Assembly (NCBI RefSeq): GCF_008704935.1
Contig: NZ_CP023692.1
Location: 3,390,001-3,454,000 of the forward strand
Length of the DNA: 64,000 nucleotides
From: Streptomyces vinaceus
GTDB lineage: Bacteria > Actinomycetota > Actinomycetes > Streptomycetales > Streptomycetaceae
Direction of reading: 5' to 3'
Under the pieces are notes generated by a model. That model did no database searches, had not been told where the DNA came from, and saw nothing but the letters and a program-made list of their open reading frames with translations. The position numbers and the translations under genes were made by a program. Positions 43,398 to 52,260 of this stretch are shown piece after piece. Positions within the stretch are counted from its first letter, which is position 1; every line of letters begins with the position of its first letter.

Positions 43398-44951
43398 ATG
43401 CCCTCACGCCGTATAGCCGCAGCAACCGCCGCCCTGGCCGCCGCGGCCCTCGTCTCCCCGCTGGTGCTCGCCGGCCCCGCCGGTGCCACCGGCAGCCCGC
43501 AGAGCGATGCCGCGCGGGGTGACGCGCTGGCCCGGAAGCTGGTCAAGGACTCGACCGGCAAGGGCGCCAACAACCACCTGAAGGTCTTTCAGGCGATCGC
43601 CGACTACAACAAGGGCACGCGCGTGGCCGGTTCCAAGGGCCACGTGCAGTCCGCGCAGTACGTCGAGGCCGTGATGCGGGCGGCCGGCTACAAGGTCTCG
43701 AAGAACGAGTTCGACTTCGTGTACGTCGAGACGATCGCCGAGACGCTCAAGGTCAACGGTGCGGGCGGGCGCGACGTCCCGATCAAGCTGATGACGTACA
43801 CGGCGAGCGGCCCGGAGGGCGGCGTGACCGCGCAGATCGCCCTCGCGCCGGTGGACGCGGACGGTACGAACGGCTGCGAGCCCGGCGACTTCGCCGCGGG
43901 CGCCTTCACCGGCAAGATCGCGCTGATCAAGCGGGGCGGCTGCACCTTCGCGGTCAAGCAGGCCAACGCGGCGGCGGCCGGGGCGGTCGGCGCGGTCATC
44001 TACAACAACACCGAGGGAGCCCTCAACGGCACCCTGGGCGCCGCGGACGCGGGCAAGGTACCGACCGGCGGCCTCTCGCAGGCCGAGGGCGAGAGGCTGG
44101 CCGCCGAGGCGAAGGCCGGTCCGGTCGAGGTCACCCTCGACATCCGCGAGTTCCGGGAGAACCGCAAGACGTACAACGTCATCGCGGAGACGCGCGGCGG
44201 CGACGAGAACAACACCGTCTTCCTCGGCGCGCACCTCGACTCGGTGGCGGCGGGCCCGGGCATCAACGACAACGGATCGGGCTCGGCCGGCATCCTGCAG
44301 GTCGCGCAGCGCCTCGCGAGCAGCCAGACCAAGATCAAGAACAAGGTCAAGTTCGCGTGGTGGTCGGCCGAGGAGTTCGGGCTGCTGGGTTCCGAGGCCT
44401 ACGTCGGCGGGCTGACGGACGCGCAGAAGAAGCAGATCCGGCTGTACCTGAACTTCGACATGATCGCCTCGCCGAACGCGGCGTACTTCGTCTACGACGG
44501 TGACGACTCGGACAAGGTCGGCTCGGGCCCGGGTCCGGAGGGCTCGGCGCAGCTGGAGAAGGGCATCACCGACTTCCTCGACGCCCAGAAGATCCCGCAC
44601 GAGGGGTCGGACTTCACGGGCCGCTCGGACTACGGCCCGTTCATCGAGGCCGGCATCCCCTCGGGCGGTACGGACACGGGCGCCGAGGGCATCAAGACGG
44701 CCGCGCAGGCGGCGAAGTTCGGGGGCCGGGCCGGGATCGCGTACGACGTGAACTACCACGGCAAGGGCGACGACATCACGAACATCGACCAGAAGGCCCT
44801 CGACATCAACGTGGACGTGATCGCGAACGCGGTCGGCCATTACGCCTACGACCTGGCCCCGCTGTCGAAGCCGGTCCCCCCGGCCCCGACCACGGGCGCC
44901 GGTACCGGCGGGGGCCTGCGCCCGGGCCACGACCACGAGCTCGCGCAGTAG
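43398..44951 (+). CDS. Secreted M28 aminopeptidase with PA domain
   Basis: 517 aa. A signal peptide (about 1-31, ending PAGATG) is followed by a PA insert (about 130-245, IALIKRGGCTFAVKQANAAAAGAVGAVIYNN). The two-zinc M28 core has ligands in FLGAHLDSV, INDNGSGSAGI, WSAEEFGLLG (catalytic Glu and metal Glu), NFDMIASPN and VNYHGKGDD. It resembles Streptomyces griseus aminopeptidase, releasing N-terminal hydrophobic residues from peptides outside the cell. The GGAAGGACC ribosome-binding region precedes the ATG. Confidence 0.95.
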   Translation: MPSRRIAAATAALAAAALVSPLVLAGPAGATGSPQSDAARGDALARKLVKDSTGKGANNHLKVFQAIADYNKGTRVAGSKGHVQSAQYVEAVMRAAGYKVSKNEFDFVYVETIAETLKVNGAGGRDVPIKLMTYTASGPEGGVTAQIALAPVDADGTNGCEPGDFAAGAFTGKIALIKRGGCTFAVKQANAAAAGAVGAVIYNNTEGALNGTLGAADAGKVPTGGLSQAEGERLAAEAKAGPVEVTLDIREFRENRKTYNVIAETRGGDENNTVFLGAHLDSVAAGPGINDNGSGSAGILQVAQRLASSQTKIKNKVKFAWWSAEEFGLLGSEAYVGGLTDAQKKQIRLYLNFDMIASPNAAYFVYDGDDSDKVGSGPGPEGSAQLEKGITDFLDAQKIPHEGSDFTGRSDYGPFIEAGIPSGGTDTGAEGIKTAAQAAKFGGRAGIAYDVNYHGKGDDITNIDQKALDINVDVIANAVGHYAYDLAPLSKPVPPAPTTGAGTGGGLRPGHDHELAQ

Positions 44952-44978
44952 CCGACGGCCGCGAGCCGAGGGCCGCGC

Positions 44979-45002
44979 CGCGCGGGATCCGCTCCCCGCG
45001 CG
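44979..45002. terminator. Hairpin between M28 gene and midA-like gene
   Basis: CGCGCGGG (44979-44986) and CCCGCGCG (44995-45002) form an 8-bp stem with an 8-nt loop in the 61-nt gap between convergent genes. Confidence 0.45.
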
Positions 45003-45012
45003 TCGCGGCCGG

Positions 45013-46008
45013 TCAGGCCGGCCAGGGGGCGACGCCCACCGGCTGGACCAGCCAGGCGAAGTCCCCCAGACCGCCGCGGGCGGTCAGTTCCGCCGCCTCG
45101 CCGGCCGAGGCCAGGGCGCGCACGTAGGCCGCGGGGTCGCTCGACGCCAGGGCCAGCGGGGGCCGGGCCCCCGAGACCCCGAGCAGGGCCAGCGCCTCGC
45201 GCTGCGCGAGCAGCGCCGCCCCCTCCCCCGCGCAGGCGTCCAGCGCCACATGGGCCGTCACGTCGCAGCTGCCGTCGGGCACCGGCGCCACCTCCCGGCC
45301 GGCCCGGAACCCGGTCAGGGTCCCGTACGGGGGCCGGGCCTCACGGGTGTGTGCGTAGTCCACCGCCACCGCCAGGCCCCGTGAGACCGAGCGCACGGCG
45401 GCCGCCCACGCCTCGTCCCGCCCCCGCCCGATCTCCGCCCGGCCGGGCCCCGGCCACCACCGCTCCAGCCAGGCCCGGTCCGCCGCCGACACGGCCGGCC
45501 CGCGGGTCTCCGTACCCTCCCGGTCGACCAGTACGTAGTGCCCGTCCTCCGCCACGTCCAGCGGTACGTTGTCCAGCCACTCGTTCGCGAACAGCAGCCC
45601 CCGCGCGTCCTGCGGCGGCCGCGCCACCCACCGGATCCGTCCGTCCAGATCCGCCGGCCGCTCCGCCCGCTCCACGGCCCACGCCCGCACCCGCCCCGCG
45701 ACCTCCGCCGGCAGCGCGCCCAGCACCCCGGTCAGCAGCTCCCCCCGCCCGGCCCCGACGTCGACCAGGTCCAGCTCCGCCGGATGCCCCAGCTCCGCGT
45801 CCACCCACCGCAGCAGCCGGGCCACGGCCCCCGCGTACAGCGGCGAGGCGTGCACCGACGTGCGGAAGTGCCCGGCCGGCCCCGGCCCGCCCGGCCGTAC
45901 GTAGAACCCGTCCGGCCCGTACAGCGCGGTCTCCATCGCCGTCCGCCACCGGACCGGAACGGCATCCGGAACCGGATCCGGAGCCCCGACTTCTCCCTCA
46001 GTCCTCAT
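45013..46008 (-). CDS. MidA/NDUFAF7-type protein arginine methyltransferase
   Basis: 331 aa, SAM-dependent. The family (Methyltransf_28, DUF185) is recognised from YGPDGFYVR near the N-terminus, TSVHASPLYAGAV, the SAM motif ELDLVDVGAGRGELLTGVL, and LLFANEWLDNVPLDV, which is the family's NExxD-type segment. The mitochondrial member methylates an Arg of the complex I subunit NDUFS2. An orphan nuoD lies 4 kb away, encoding the bacterial homologue of that target. The ATG at 46008 has TAATCT 7 nt upstream and no Shine-Dalgarno; a GTG at 46035 is an alternative. Confidence 0.85.
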   Translation of the reverse strand: MRTEGEVGAPDPVPDAVPVRWRTAMETALYGPDGFYVRPGGPGPAGHFRTSVHASPLYAGAVARLLRWVDAELGHPAELDLVDVGAGRGELLTGVLGALPAEVAGRVRAWAVERAERPADLDGRIRWVARPPQDARGLLFANEWLDNVPLDVAEDGHYVLVDREGTETRGPAVSAADRAWLERWWPGPGRAEIGRGRDEAWAAAVRSVSRGLAVAVDYAHTREARPPYGTLTGFRAGREVAPVPDGSCDVTAHVALDACAGEGAALLAQREALALLGVSGARPPLALASSDPAAYVRALASAGEAAELTARGGLGDFAWLVQPVGVAPWPA

Positions 46009-46115
46009 CCCCGAAAGATTAAGCTCGCCCTCCACCTTGGGGAGTACGCCCCCGTCGCCCGGATCGCACCTGTGGTTGACTCCAGCACCTATCTCCTTTG
46101 CCTACTCTGGGTTAC

Positions 46116-47318
46116 GTGCAGCGCCTCTACGACTTCCTCCGCAGACACCCGACGGGCGTCGACAGCTTCTGGGCTGTCCTCCTGGTCGGGCTCGGGCTGC
46201 TGCAAGTCGCCGAAGACAGTTTCAACAGCACGGCCGCGCGCCTGATCGCCGTCCCCTCGGTGCTCGCGATGGGCGTCGTGGTGGCCCTGCGCCGCAAGTG
46301 GACGCAGCAGATGTTCTGGCTCGCCGTCGGCGTCGGCGTCTACAAGCTGGTCACCCACACCGAGTTGATCAACTCCGACCTCGCGATGCTGATCATCCTG
46401 TACACGGTGGCCGCCTCGGCCGAGATCCCGCGCTGGCCGTCCCGTACGGCCCTCGCCATCGGGCTGGCCGCCGCCCCGGCGTACGTGCTGGCCTTCCGCG
46501 CGGACCAGCTCGACACCTCCGAGAACATCCTGACGGCGGTCTTCGCCGTCGTCCCCTTCGCCCTCGCCTGGGTGCTCGGCGACTCCCTGCGCACCCGCCG
46601 GGCCTACTACGCCCAGCTCGTCGAGCGCAACCAGCGCCTGGAGAAGGAGCGCGAGGCGCAGGCCAAGGTGGCCGTCGCCGCCGAGCGCGCCCGCATCGCC
46701 CGCGAACTGCACGACGTCGTCGCGCACAACGTCTCGGTGATGGTGGTCCAGGCCGACGGCGCCGCGTACGTGATGGACGTGGCCCCGGAGCAGGCCAAGG
46801 AGGCCCTCCAGACCATCTCCGGCACCGGCCGCCAGGCCCTGGCGGAGATGCGCCGGCTGCTCGGCGTGCTGCGCACCGGGGAGCCCCAGGAGTCCGAGGA
46901 CTACGTGCCCCAGCCCGACGTGGAGCAGATCGAGGTCCTCGTCGAGCAGGTCCGGGCGGCCGGGCTCACGGTGGACTTCGAGGTCGAGGGCGCCCCGCGC
47001 CGACTGCCCACGGGCGTCGAGCTCACCGCGTACCGGATCGTGCAGGAGGCGCTGACCAACACCCGCAAGCACGGCGGACCGGACGCCAAGGCGAGCGTCC
47101 GGCTGGTCTACTTCGACGACGGGCTCGGCCTGCTGGTCGAGGACGACGGCCGGGGGGCGGCCCACGAGCTGTACGAGGACGGCGGCGCCGACGGCGCCGG
47201 GCACGGGCTGATCGGCATGCGCGAGCGGATCGGCATGGTCGGCGGCACCCTGGACGCGGGCCCGCGTCCGGGCGGCGGCTTCCGGATCAGCGCACTTCTC
47301 CCGCTCAAGAAGAAATGA
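46116..47318 (+). CDS. NarL-type sensor histidine kinase
   Basis: About 400 aa. Four to five TM helices occupy residues 15-160. A coiled coil (LVERNQRLEKEREAQAKVAVAAE) precedes the HisKA_3 dimerisation site RIARELHDVVAHNVSVMVVQ with phospho-acceptor His199, and a HATPase domain (TAYRIVQEALTNTRKHGG, then GHGLIGMRERIGMVGG). The GTG start lacks a Shine-Dalgarno site; TACTCT lies 7 nt upstream. A LuxR-type regulator follows after 17 nt, its cognate partner. The signal is unknown. Confidence 0.92.
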   Translation: MQRLYDFLRRHPTGVDSFWAVLLVGLGLLQVAEDSFNSTAARLIAVPSVLAMGVVVALRRKWTQQMFWLAVGVGVYKLVTHTELINSDLAMLIILYTVAASAEIPRWPSRTALAIGLAAAPAYVLAFRADQLDTSENILTAVFAVVPFALAWVLGDSLRTRRAYYAQLVERNQRLEKEREAQAKVAVAAERARIARELHDVVAHNVSVMVVQADGAAYVMDVAPEQAKEALQTISGTGRQALAEMRRLLGVLRTGEPQESEDYVPQPDVEQIEVLVEQVRAAGLTVDFEVEGAPRRLPTGVELTAYRIVQEALTNTRKHGGPDAKASVRLVYFDDGLGLLVEDDGRGAAHELYEDGGADGAGHGLIGMRERIGMVGGTLDAGPRPGGGFRISALLPLKKK

Positions 47319-47335
47319 CGAGGTCGAGGTAACTG

Positions 47336-48004
47336 ATGTCCATCCGAGTGATGCTGGTCGACGACCAGGTGCTGCTGCGCACGGGCTTCCGCATGGTGCT
47401 CGCGGCCCAGCCGGACATGGAGGTCGTCGCCGAGGCCGGCGACGGCCTGGAGGCGCTGGAGGTGCTGCGGTCCACGAAGGTGGACGTGGTGCTGATGGAC
47501 GTCCGGATGCCGAAGCTCGACGGGGTCGAGGCCACGCGCCGGATCTGCGAGCGCGACGAACACCCCGACGTGATCATCCTGACCACCTTCGACCTGGACG
47601 AGTACGCCTTCTCCGGGCTGAAGGCGGGCGCGAGCGGGTTCATGCTGAAGGACGTGCCGCCCGCGGAGCTGCTGGCCGCGATCCGCTCGGTGCACAGCGG
47701 TGACGCGGTGGTCGCCCCGTCCACGACCCGGCGCCTGCTGGACCGCTTCGCGCCGATGCTGCCCACGAGCACCCAGGAGCCGCAGAACAAGGAGATCGAG
47801 CGGCTGACCGAGCGCGAGCGCGAGGTCATGCTGCTGGTGGCCCAGGGCCTGTCGAACGGTGAGATCGCCGCCCGCCTGGTCCTCTCCGAGGCCACGGTCA
47901 AGACGCACGTGGGCCGCATCCTGACCAAGCTGAACCTGCGCGACCGCGTCCAGGTCGTCGTCCTCGCGTACGAGACGGGCCTGGTCCGCGCCGGCGGCGC
48001 GTAG
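47336..48004 (+). CDS. NarL/LuxR-type response regulator
   Basis: 222 aa. The receiver has acidic residues DD (9-10), phospho-acceptor Asp55 in LMDVRMPK and Lys in FMLKDVPP. The C-terminal LuxR HTH (about 155-220) reads LTEREREVMLLVAQGLSNGEIAARLVLSEATVKTHVGRIL. GAGG precedes the ATG by about 8 nt. Together with the kinase upstream it forms a two-component system. Confidence 0.95.
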   Translation: MSIRVMLVDDQVLLRTGFRMVLAAQPDMEVVAEAGDGLEALEVLRSTKVDVVLMDVRMPKLDGVEATRRICERDEHPDVIILTTFDLDEYAFSGLKAGASGFMLKDVPPAELLAAIRSVHSGDAVVAPSTTRRLLDRFAPMLPTSTQEPQNKEIERLTEREREVMLLVAQGLSNGEIAARLVLSEATVKTHVGRILTKLNLRDRVQVVVLAYETGLVRAGGA

Positions 48005-48042
48005 CGGGGCTCCGGCTCACCCCGTCCCCGTCCCCGTCCCCG

Positions 48043-49425
48043 TCAGCCGGTCATCCAGCGGTCCGGGCGGGCGTCCGCGCGGGAGGTGCGGGAGCGGGCG
48101 GCCTGGGCGTCCAGCAGCTCGGCGGCCCCGGCCGCCGGGCGCAGCCGGGCCGTCACCGTGGCGTCGGCCCCGGTGTCCAGGTGGACGTCGGCGAGGCCGT
48201 GCACCCGCGCCCAGGGGCCCTGGGTGAGCCGGACGCTCTGCACCTTGGCGTGCGGGACGATCTCCGTACGGCGGCACAGCAGCCCCTTGCGGGCGGCGAA
48301 CACGTCCGCGGAGACGGCCAGGGCGTAGCCCCGCCACCACACCGGTACCACCCACCGCGATCCGGCCTTCGGGGAGGGGCCGAAGGCGAGTGCGGCCAGG
48401 TCCGCGCCCGGCAGCACGCGGGCGACGACCGCCTGGGCGGCTTCCCGCGAGGCCACGGGGACCAGCACCCCGTTCTTCGAGCCGGCCACCGCCAGCTCCA
48501 CGCGCACCCAGCCCCGGCGCCGCCACAGCAGCGGCTCCACGATCCGTACGGTCTGCACCCGCCCCGGGGGCACCGTCTCGTGGGCCCGGTCCAGCAGCCC
48601 GTGGTCGAGGCGCAGCCCGTCGGGGGACTCGGCGACCCGCCAGTCGAACTCGCCCAGGAAGCGGCCGACCGTGCCCGACCAGAGCCCGCCCAGCATCGGC
48701 AGCATGGTCGCGATCGTCGCCCAGTGGTTCCCGCTGAACCACCACACGGCCACGGGCACGCCGATCCCGGCGGCCAGCGCCCCCCAGGCAGGGAGCGTGA
48801 GCAAGAGCGACACCACCAGGTCCCGGGGGGCGACGCGCAGCAGCTCCCGCTGCGGCGCCTCACCGAGCGAGACGGCCTCTGCGGGCGCGAAACCGGCCGC
48901 CCGGGCCAGCAGCTCGGCGCGCAGCGCGACGGCCTCGCGCTCTTCGAGGAAGGCGAGCTCGTCCTTGTCCTCGGTGCCGATCACGTCGAGCCGCAGCTTG
49001 GCCACCCCGGCGACCCGGGCCAGCAGCGGGCGGGTCACGTCGATGGCCTGGATGCGGTCGAGGCGGATGTGCGCGGTACGCCGGAAGAGCAGCCCGCTGC
49101 GGATGCGCAGCTCGGTGTCGGTGACGGCGTAGTGGGTGAACCACCAGCTCAGGAACCCGTACACGCCGAAGACCACGACGAGGGCGGCGAGCACGAGGAC
49201 GCGCAGGGTCACGGAGAGCCCGCTCGCCCACCGCTGGACCTGGTCGGCCTGCTGGACGGCCACACCGACGGTGGCGCCGATCGGCACCCAGGCCCGGCGC
49301 AGCGGCGTGAGCAGGTGCAGCCGGCGCTCTACGGCGGGCGCGGCGAGCGCGGCGGGCATGGCGGGGGCGGGGGTGGCGGGCAGGGCGGGGGTGGCGGCCG
49401 GTCCGGCGGCCGGTTCGGTGGTCAC
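48043..49425 (-). CDS. Membrane protein with repeated PH (bPH2/YdbT) domains
   Basis: 460 aa. Ala/Pro-rich start, then two pairs of TM helices (about 75-100 and 225-270) and three bPH2 repeats: TELRIRSGLLFRRTAHIRLDRIQAIDVTRPLL, RLDHGLLDRAHETVPPGRVQTVRIVEPLL and ARKGLLCRRTEIVPHAKVQSVRLTQGPW. This is the YdbT arrangement of Bacillus. It overlaps the upstream YdbS-like gene by 4 bp (GTGA), so the proteins are probably made in step and form a complex. In Bacillus such proteins affect resistance to some antimicrobial peptides; the role here is unproven. Confidence 0.88.
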   Translation of the reverse strand: MTTEPAAGPAATPALPATPAPAMPAALAAPAVERRLHLLTPLRRAWVPIGATVGVAVQQADQVQRWASGLSVTLRVLVLAALVVVFGVYGFLSWWFTHYAVTDTELRIRSGLLFRRTAHIRLDRIQAIDVTRPLLARVAGVAKLRLDVIGTEDKDELAFLEEREAVALRAELLARAAGFAPAEAVSLGEAPQRELLRVAPRDLVVSLLLTLPAWGALAAGIGVPVAVWWFSGNHWATIATMLPMLGGLWSGTVGRFLGEFDWRVAESPDGLRLDHGLLDRAHETVPPGRVQTVRIVEPLLWRRRGWVRVELAVAGSKNGVLVPVASREAAQAVVARVLPGADLAALAFGPSPKAGSRWVVPVWWRGYALAVSADVFAARKGLLCRRTEIVPHAKVQSVRLTQGPWARVHGLADVHLDTGADATVTARLRPAAGAAELLDAQAARSRTSRADARPDRWMTG

Positions 49426-49913
49426 AGACCCGCCGACCTTGCCTCGCCGAGCTCCGTCAGCCGGTCCCGCAGCCGCTGCGCCTCGTCCGGGGCGAGCCCC
49501 GGAATCTTGGCGTCCGTGGCCGCGGCCGCCGTGTGCAGCTGTACGGAGGCCAGCCCGAAGCGCCGCTCCAGCGGCCCCGAGGTCACCTCGACCAGCTGCA
49601 TGCGCCCGTACGGGACCACGGTCTGCGCCCGCCACAGCACGCCCCGGCTGATCAGCAGGTCGTCGGCGCGCTCCGCGTACCGCCAGGACCGCCAGTTGCG
49701 GCCCAGCAGCACCCAGCCCCAGACCAGGGCGAGCAGCCATATCGCCCCCGCGGCCGCCCACGCCGGGCCGGCCGCCCATCCCAGCAGCAGCGCCGTCCCG
49801 GCGGCGAGCGGCACCGCCCACGTCACCAGCAGCAGCCGGCGCAGCCTGAGCAGCCCGCCGGGGAGCCCCACCCACTCGGCACGGCCCGTCCCACCCGATG
49901 TCCCCGTTTCCAT
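49422..49913 (-). CDS. PH-domain membrane protein, YdbS-like
   Basis: 163 aa. Two TM helices (about 25-75) are followed by a single bPH2 domain: RADDLLISRGVLWRAQTVVPYGRMQLVEVTSGPLERRFGLASVQLHTAAA, the hallmark of YdbS. It pairs with the larger YdbT-like protein downstream. The ATG was chosen because a TACGCT -10 hexamer lies 6 nt upstream (leaderless mRNA); longer frames overlap the divergent nuoD promoter and coding region. Confidence 0.85.
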   Translation of the reverse strand: METGTSGGTGRAEWVGLPGGLLRLRRLLLVTWAVPLAAGTALLLGWAAGPAWAAAGAIWLLALVWGWVLLGRNWRSWRYAERADDLLISRGVLWRAQTVVPYGRMQLVEVTSGPLERRFGLASVQLHTAAAATDAKIPGLAPDEAQRLRDRLTELGEARSAGL

Positions 49914-49944
49914 GGGTTCAGCGTAGGGCTGCGACAATGCGGCC
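49914..49944. promoter_or_regulatory. Compact divergent leaderless promoters
   Basis: Only 31 bp separate the two start codons. The minus-strand -10 TACGCT (49920-49925) is 6 nt from the YdbS-like ATG, and the plus-strand GACAAT (49933-49938) is 6 nt from the nuoD ATG. Because each -35 must lie in or beyond the opposite gene's start, the two promoters should compete. Confidence 0.45.
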
Positions 49945-51087
49945 ATGACGGAGACCACGGTCGGCATCGGCGGAGCGGCGGAGAGCACCGACATGGTGCT
50001 CAACATCGGACCCCAGCACCCTTCCACGCACGGCGTGCTGCGCCTGCGCCTCGTCCTGGACGGCGAGCGGATCGTCAGCGCCGAACCGGTCGTCGGCTAC
50101 ATGCACCGCGGCGCCGAGAAGCTCTTCGAGGCGCGCGACTACCGGCAGATCGTGATGCTCGCCAACCGCCACGACTGGCTGTCCGCGTTCTCCAACGAGC
50201 TCGGCGTGGTCATGGCCGTCGAGCGGATGCTCGGCATGGAGGTCCCCGAGCGGGCCGTGTGGATGCGGACCCTGCTCGCCGAGCTGAACCGGGTGCTGAA
50301 CCACCTGATGTTCCTCGGCTCGTACCCCCTCGAACTGGGCGGTATCACCCCGATCTTCCACGCGTTCCGCGAGCGCGAGGAGCTCCAGGCCGTCATGGAG
50401 GAGATCTCCGGCGGCCGCATGCACTACATGTTCAACCGCGTCGGCGGCCTCAAGGAGGACCTCCCCGCGGGCTGGCTCGGCCGGGCGCGCGCCGCCATCG
50501 CCGACGTCCGCACCCGCATGGACGTCTACGACAAGCTGGTCCACGGCAACGAGATCTTCCGCGGCCGCACCCGCGGGGTCGGCGTGCTCTCCGCCGAAGC
50601 GGTGCACGCGTACGGGGTCTCCGGCCCGATCGCCCGCGCCTCCGGCGTCGACTTCGACCTGCGCCGCGACGAGCCCTACCTGGCGTACGGGGAGCTCCAG
50701 GACGTCCTGAAGGTGGTCACCCGCACCGAGGGCGACTGCCTGGCCCGCTTCGAGTGCCTGCTGGACCAGACGCACAACGCGCTCGACCTGGCCGTGGCCT
50801 GCCTGGACCGGATGGCCGAGCTGCCGCCCGGGCCGATCAACCAGCGCCTGCCCAAGGTGCTGAAGGCGCCCGAGGGGGCCACGTACGCCTGGACCGAGAA
50901 CCCCCTCGGCATCAACGGCTACTACCTCGTCTCCAAGGGCGAGAAGACCCCGTACCGGCTGAAGCTGCGCTCCGCCTCGTACAACAACATCCAGGCGCTG
51001 TCGGTGCTGCTGCCGGGACAGCTGGTCGCGGACATGGTGGCGATCCTGGGCTCGCTGTTCTTCGTCGTGGGAGACATCGACAAGTGA
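49945..51087 (+). CDS. nuoD: Orphan NADH-quinone oxidoreductase subunit D homologue
   Basis: 380 aa, shorter than NuoD of complete nuo operons. Family motifs are clear: LNIGPQHPSTHGVLRL, EPVVGYMHRGAEKLFE, LMFLGSYPLELGG, GEIFRGRTRGVG-like KLVHGNEIFRGRTRGVGVL, and the ending ILGSLFFVVGDIDK. NuoD carries the quinone-site side of complex I. No other nuo gene is nearby, so this is a stand-alone paralogue. Arg55 in the HRG motif aligns with the Arg that NDUFAF7 methylates in mitochondrial NDUFS2, and a MidA-like gene is 4 kb upstream. Confidence 0.93.
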   Translation: MTETTVGIGGAAESTDMVLNIGPQHPSTHGVLRLRLVLDGERIVSAEPVVGYMHRGAEKLFEARDYRQIVMLANRHDWLSAFSNELGVVMAVERMLGMEVPERAVWMRTLLAELNRVLNHLMFLGSYPLELGGITPIFHAFREREELQAVMEEISGGRMHYMFNRVGGLKEDLPAGWLGRARAAIADVRTRMDVYDKLVHGNEIFRGRTRGVGVLSAEAVHAYGVSGPIARASGVDFDLRRDEPYLAYGELQDVLKVVTRTEGDCLARFECLLDQTHNALDLAVACLDRMAELPPGPINQRLPKVLKAPEGATYAWTENPLGINGYYLVSKGEKTPYRLKLRSASYNNIQALSVLLPGQLVADMVAILGSLFFVVGDIDK

Positions 51088-51141
51088 TAAGTGGCGGGAA
51101 CTCCCGCGACTGAGCGGGCGTTCCCTGCTTAGGGTGCGGGC

Positions 51142-51987
51142 ATGACCCCTGGCCTGTTCGAGGGCTACCTGCGGCGGCTCGGCTTCGCGCGTCCGCCCCG
51201 GCCCACCGCGGAGGCGCTGTTCGCGCTCCAGCGCGCCCACGTCGAGCGCGTCCCGTACGAGAACCTCGACATCCAGCTCGGCCGGCCGCCCGGCATCGAT
51301 CCCGAGCTGTCCGCACGCCGCATCGCGGCCGGGCGCGGCGGGTACTGCTTCCACCTCAACGGCGCCTTCGCTCTGCTCCTGGAGCACCTCGGCTTCGACG
51401 TGACCCGCCATCTGGCCGGCGTCCTCGTCGCGGCGGAGCGCGAGCGCCTCGACGTCAACGGCGACCACCTCGCGCTGACGGTCCGCGCCGGCGGCGAGGA
51501 GTACTTCGTCGACGCCGGGCTGGGCGACGGCCCGTACGAGCCGCTTCCGCTGCGCGCCGGAACGCACCGGCAGGGGGAGTTCACGTACGGGCTCGGTCCG
51601 CTGGAGGGGGAGCTGCCCGGCTGGCGGTACGTCTACGACGAGGGCCCCTGCCCGGTGGTCAACATCCTCTCGGCGCCGGCGCGGACGGCCGACTTCGAGA
51701 CCACGCACCGGCGGCTGTCGACCGCGCCGGACTCGGGCTTCGTACGGACCCTGGCCCTGCTGCGGCGCGACGCGCACGGCACCGACGCGCTGCGCGGCCG
51801 GGTGCTGACCCGGACCGAACCGGGCAAGCCGACGACCGAGCGGATCCTGAACACGCCGGGCGAGTTCTGGGCGGTGGTCGGCGGGGTCTTCCGGCGGGAG
51901 CTCGACGACCTGTCCCCGGCGGACCGCGCGGGACTCTGGGACCGGGTCTGCGCGGCCCACGCGTCGTGGTTGGCCGCCCGGCGCTGA
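51142..51987 (+). CDS. Arylamine N-acetyltransferase
   Basis: 281 aa, the usual NAT length. The catalytic triad is visible as Cys in RGGYCFHLNGAF, His in VNGDHLALTV and Asp in YFVDAGLGDGPYEPLPL; VPYENLDIQLGR is another family motif. NATs move an acetyl or acyl group from CoA to arylamines and hydrazines, and some close amide bonds in natural-product synthesis. TAGGGT lies 6 nt before the ATG, predicting a leaderless mRNA. No biosynthetic cluster is visible. Confidence 0.95.
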   Translation: MTPGLFEGYLRRLGFARPPRPTAEALFALQRAHVERVPYENLDIQLGRPPGIDPELSARRIAAGRGGYCFHLNGAFALLLEHLGFDVTRHLAGVLVAAERERLDVNGDHLALTVRAGGEEYFVDAGLGDGPYEPLPLRAGTHRQGEFTYGLGPLEGELPGWRYVYDEGPCPVVNILSAPARTADFETTHRRLSTAPDSGFVRTLALLRRDAHGTDALRGRVLTRTEPGKPTTERILNTPGEFWAVVGGVFRRELDDLSPADRAGLWDRVCAAHASWLAARR

Positions 51988-52041
51988 CGTCCGGCGTTGA
52001 TGTCCGGCGCCGATGTCGGTACGGGGGTGCAGACTTGGGGC

Positions 52042-52257
52042 ATGTCCCTCTCCCCCCGACGGGCCTGCCCCGCATGCGGGCGCGACTGCGCCGTGACCGC
52101 CGGCCGGATCGCCCGCCACGACCCTCCCGCCGGCCGCGTCCGGGCCGATCTGGTCTCCTGCCCCGGCTTCCGGGCCCGCGTGGTGCTGGGCGCCTCGGCG
52201 CCGACCCTGGACGGCTTCGTCCTGCCGCCCCTGCCGGGCCAGCTCCCGCTGTTCTGA
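52042..52257 (+). CDS. Small Cys-pair protein
   Basis: 71 aa beginning MSLSPRRACPACGRDCAV. The CPACGRDC segment plus a later SCPGF resembles a degenerate zinc ribbon. The C-terminus PPLPGQLPLF is Pro-rich. CAGACT lies 6 nt before the ATG. It is 54 nt after the NAT gene and ends 3 nt from the convergent neighbour. A longer in-frame start at 51997 exists but lacks a ribosome site. Confidence 0.6.
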   Translation: MSLSPRRACPACGRDCAVTAGRIARHDPPAGRVRADLVSCPGFRARVVLGASAPTLDGFVLPPLPGQLPLF

Positions 52258-52260
52258 GGG

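Noticed and set aside
48005..48042. CCCCGT repeat between the response regulator and the YdbT-like gene
   Set aside because: A five-copy simple repeat too short and degenerate to call a terminator or regulatory element.
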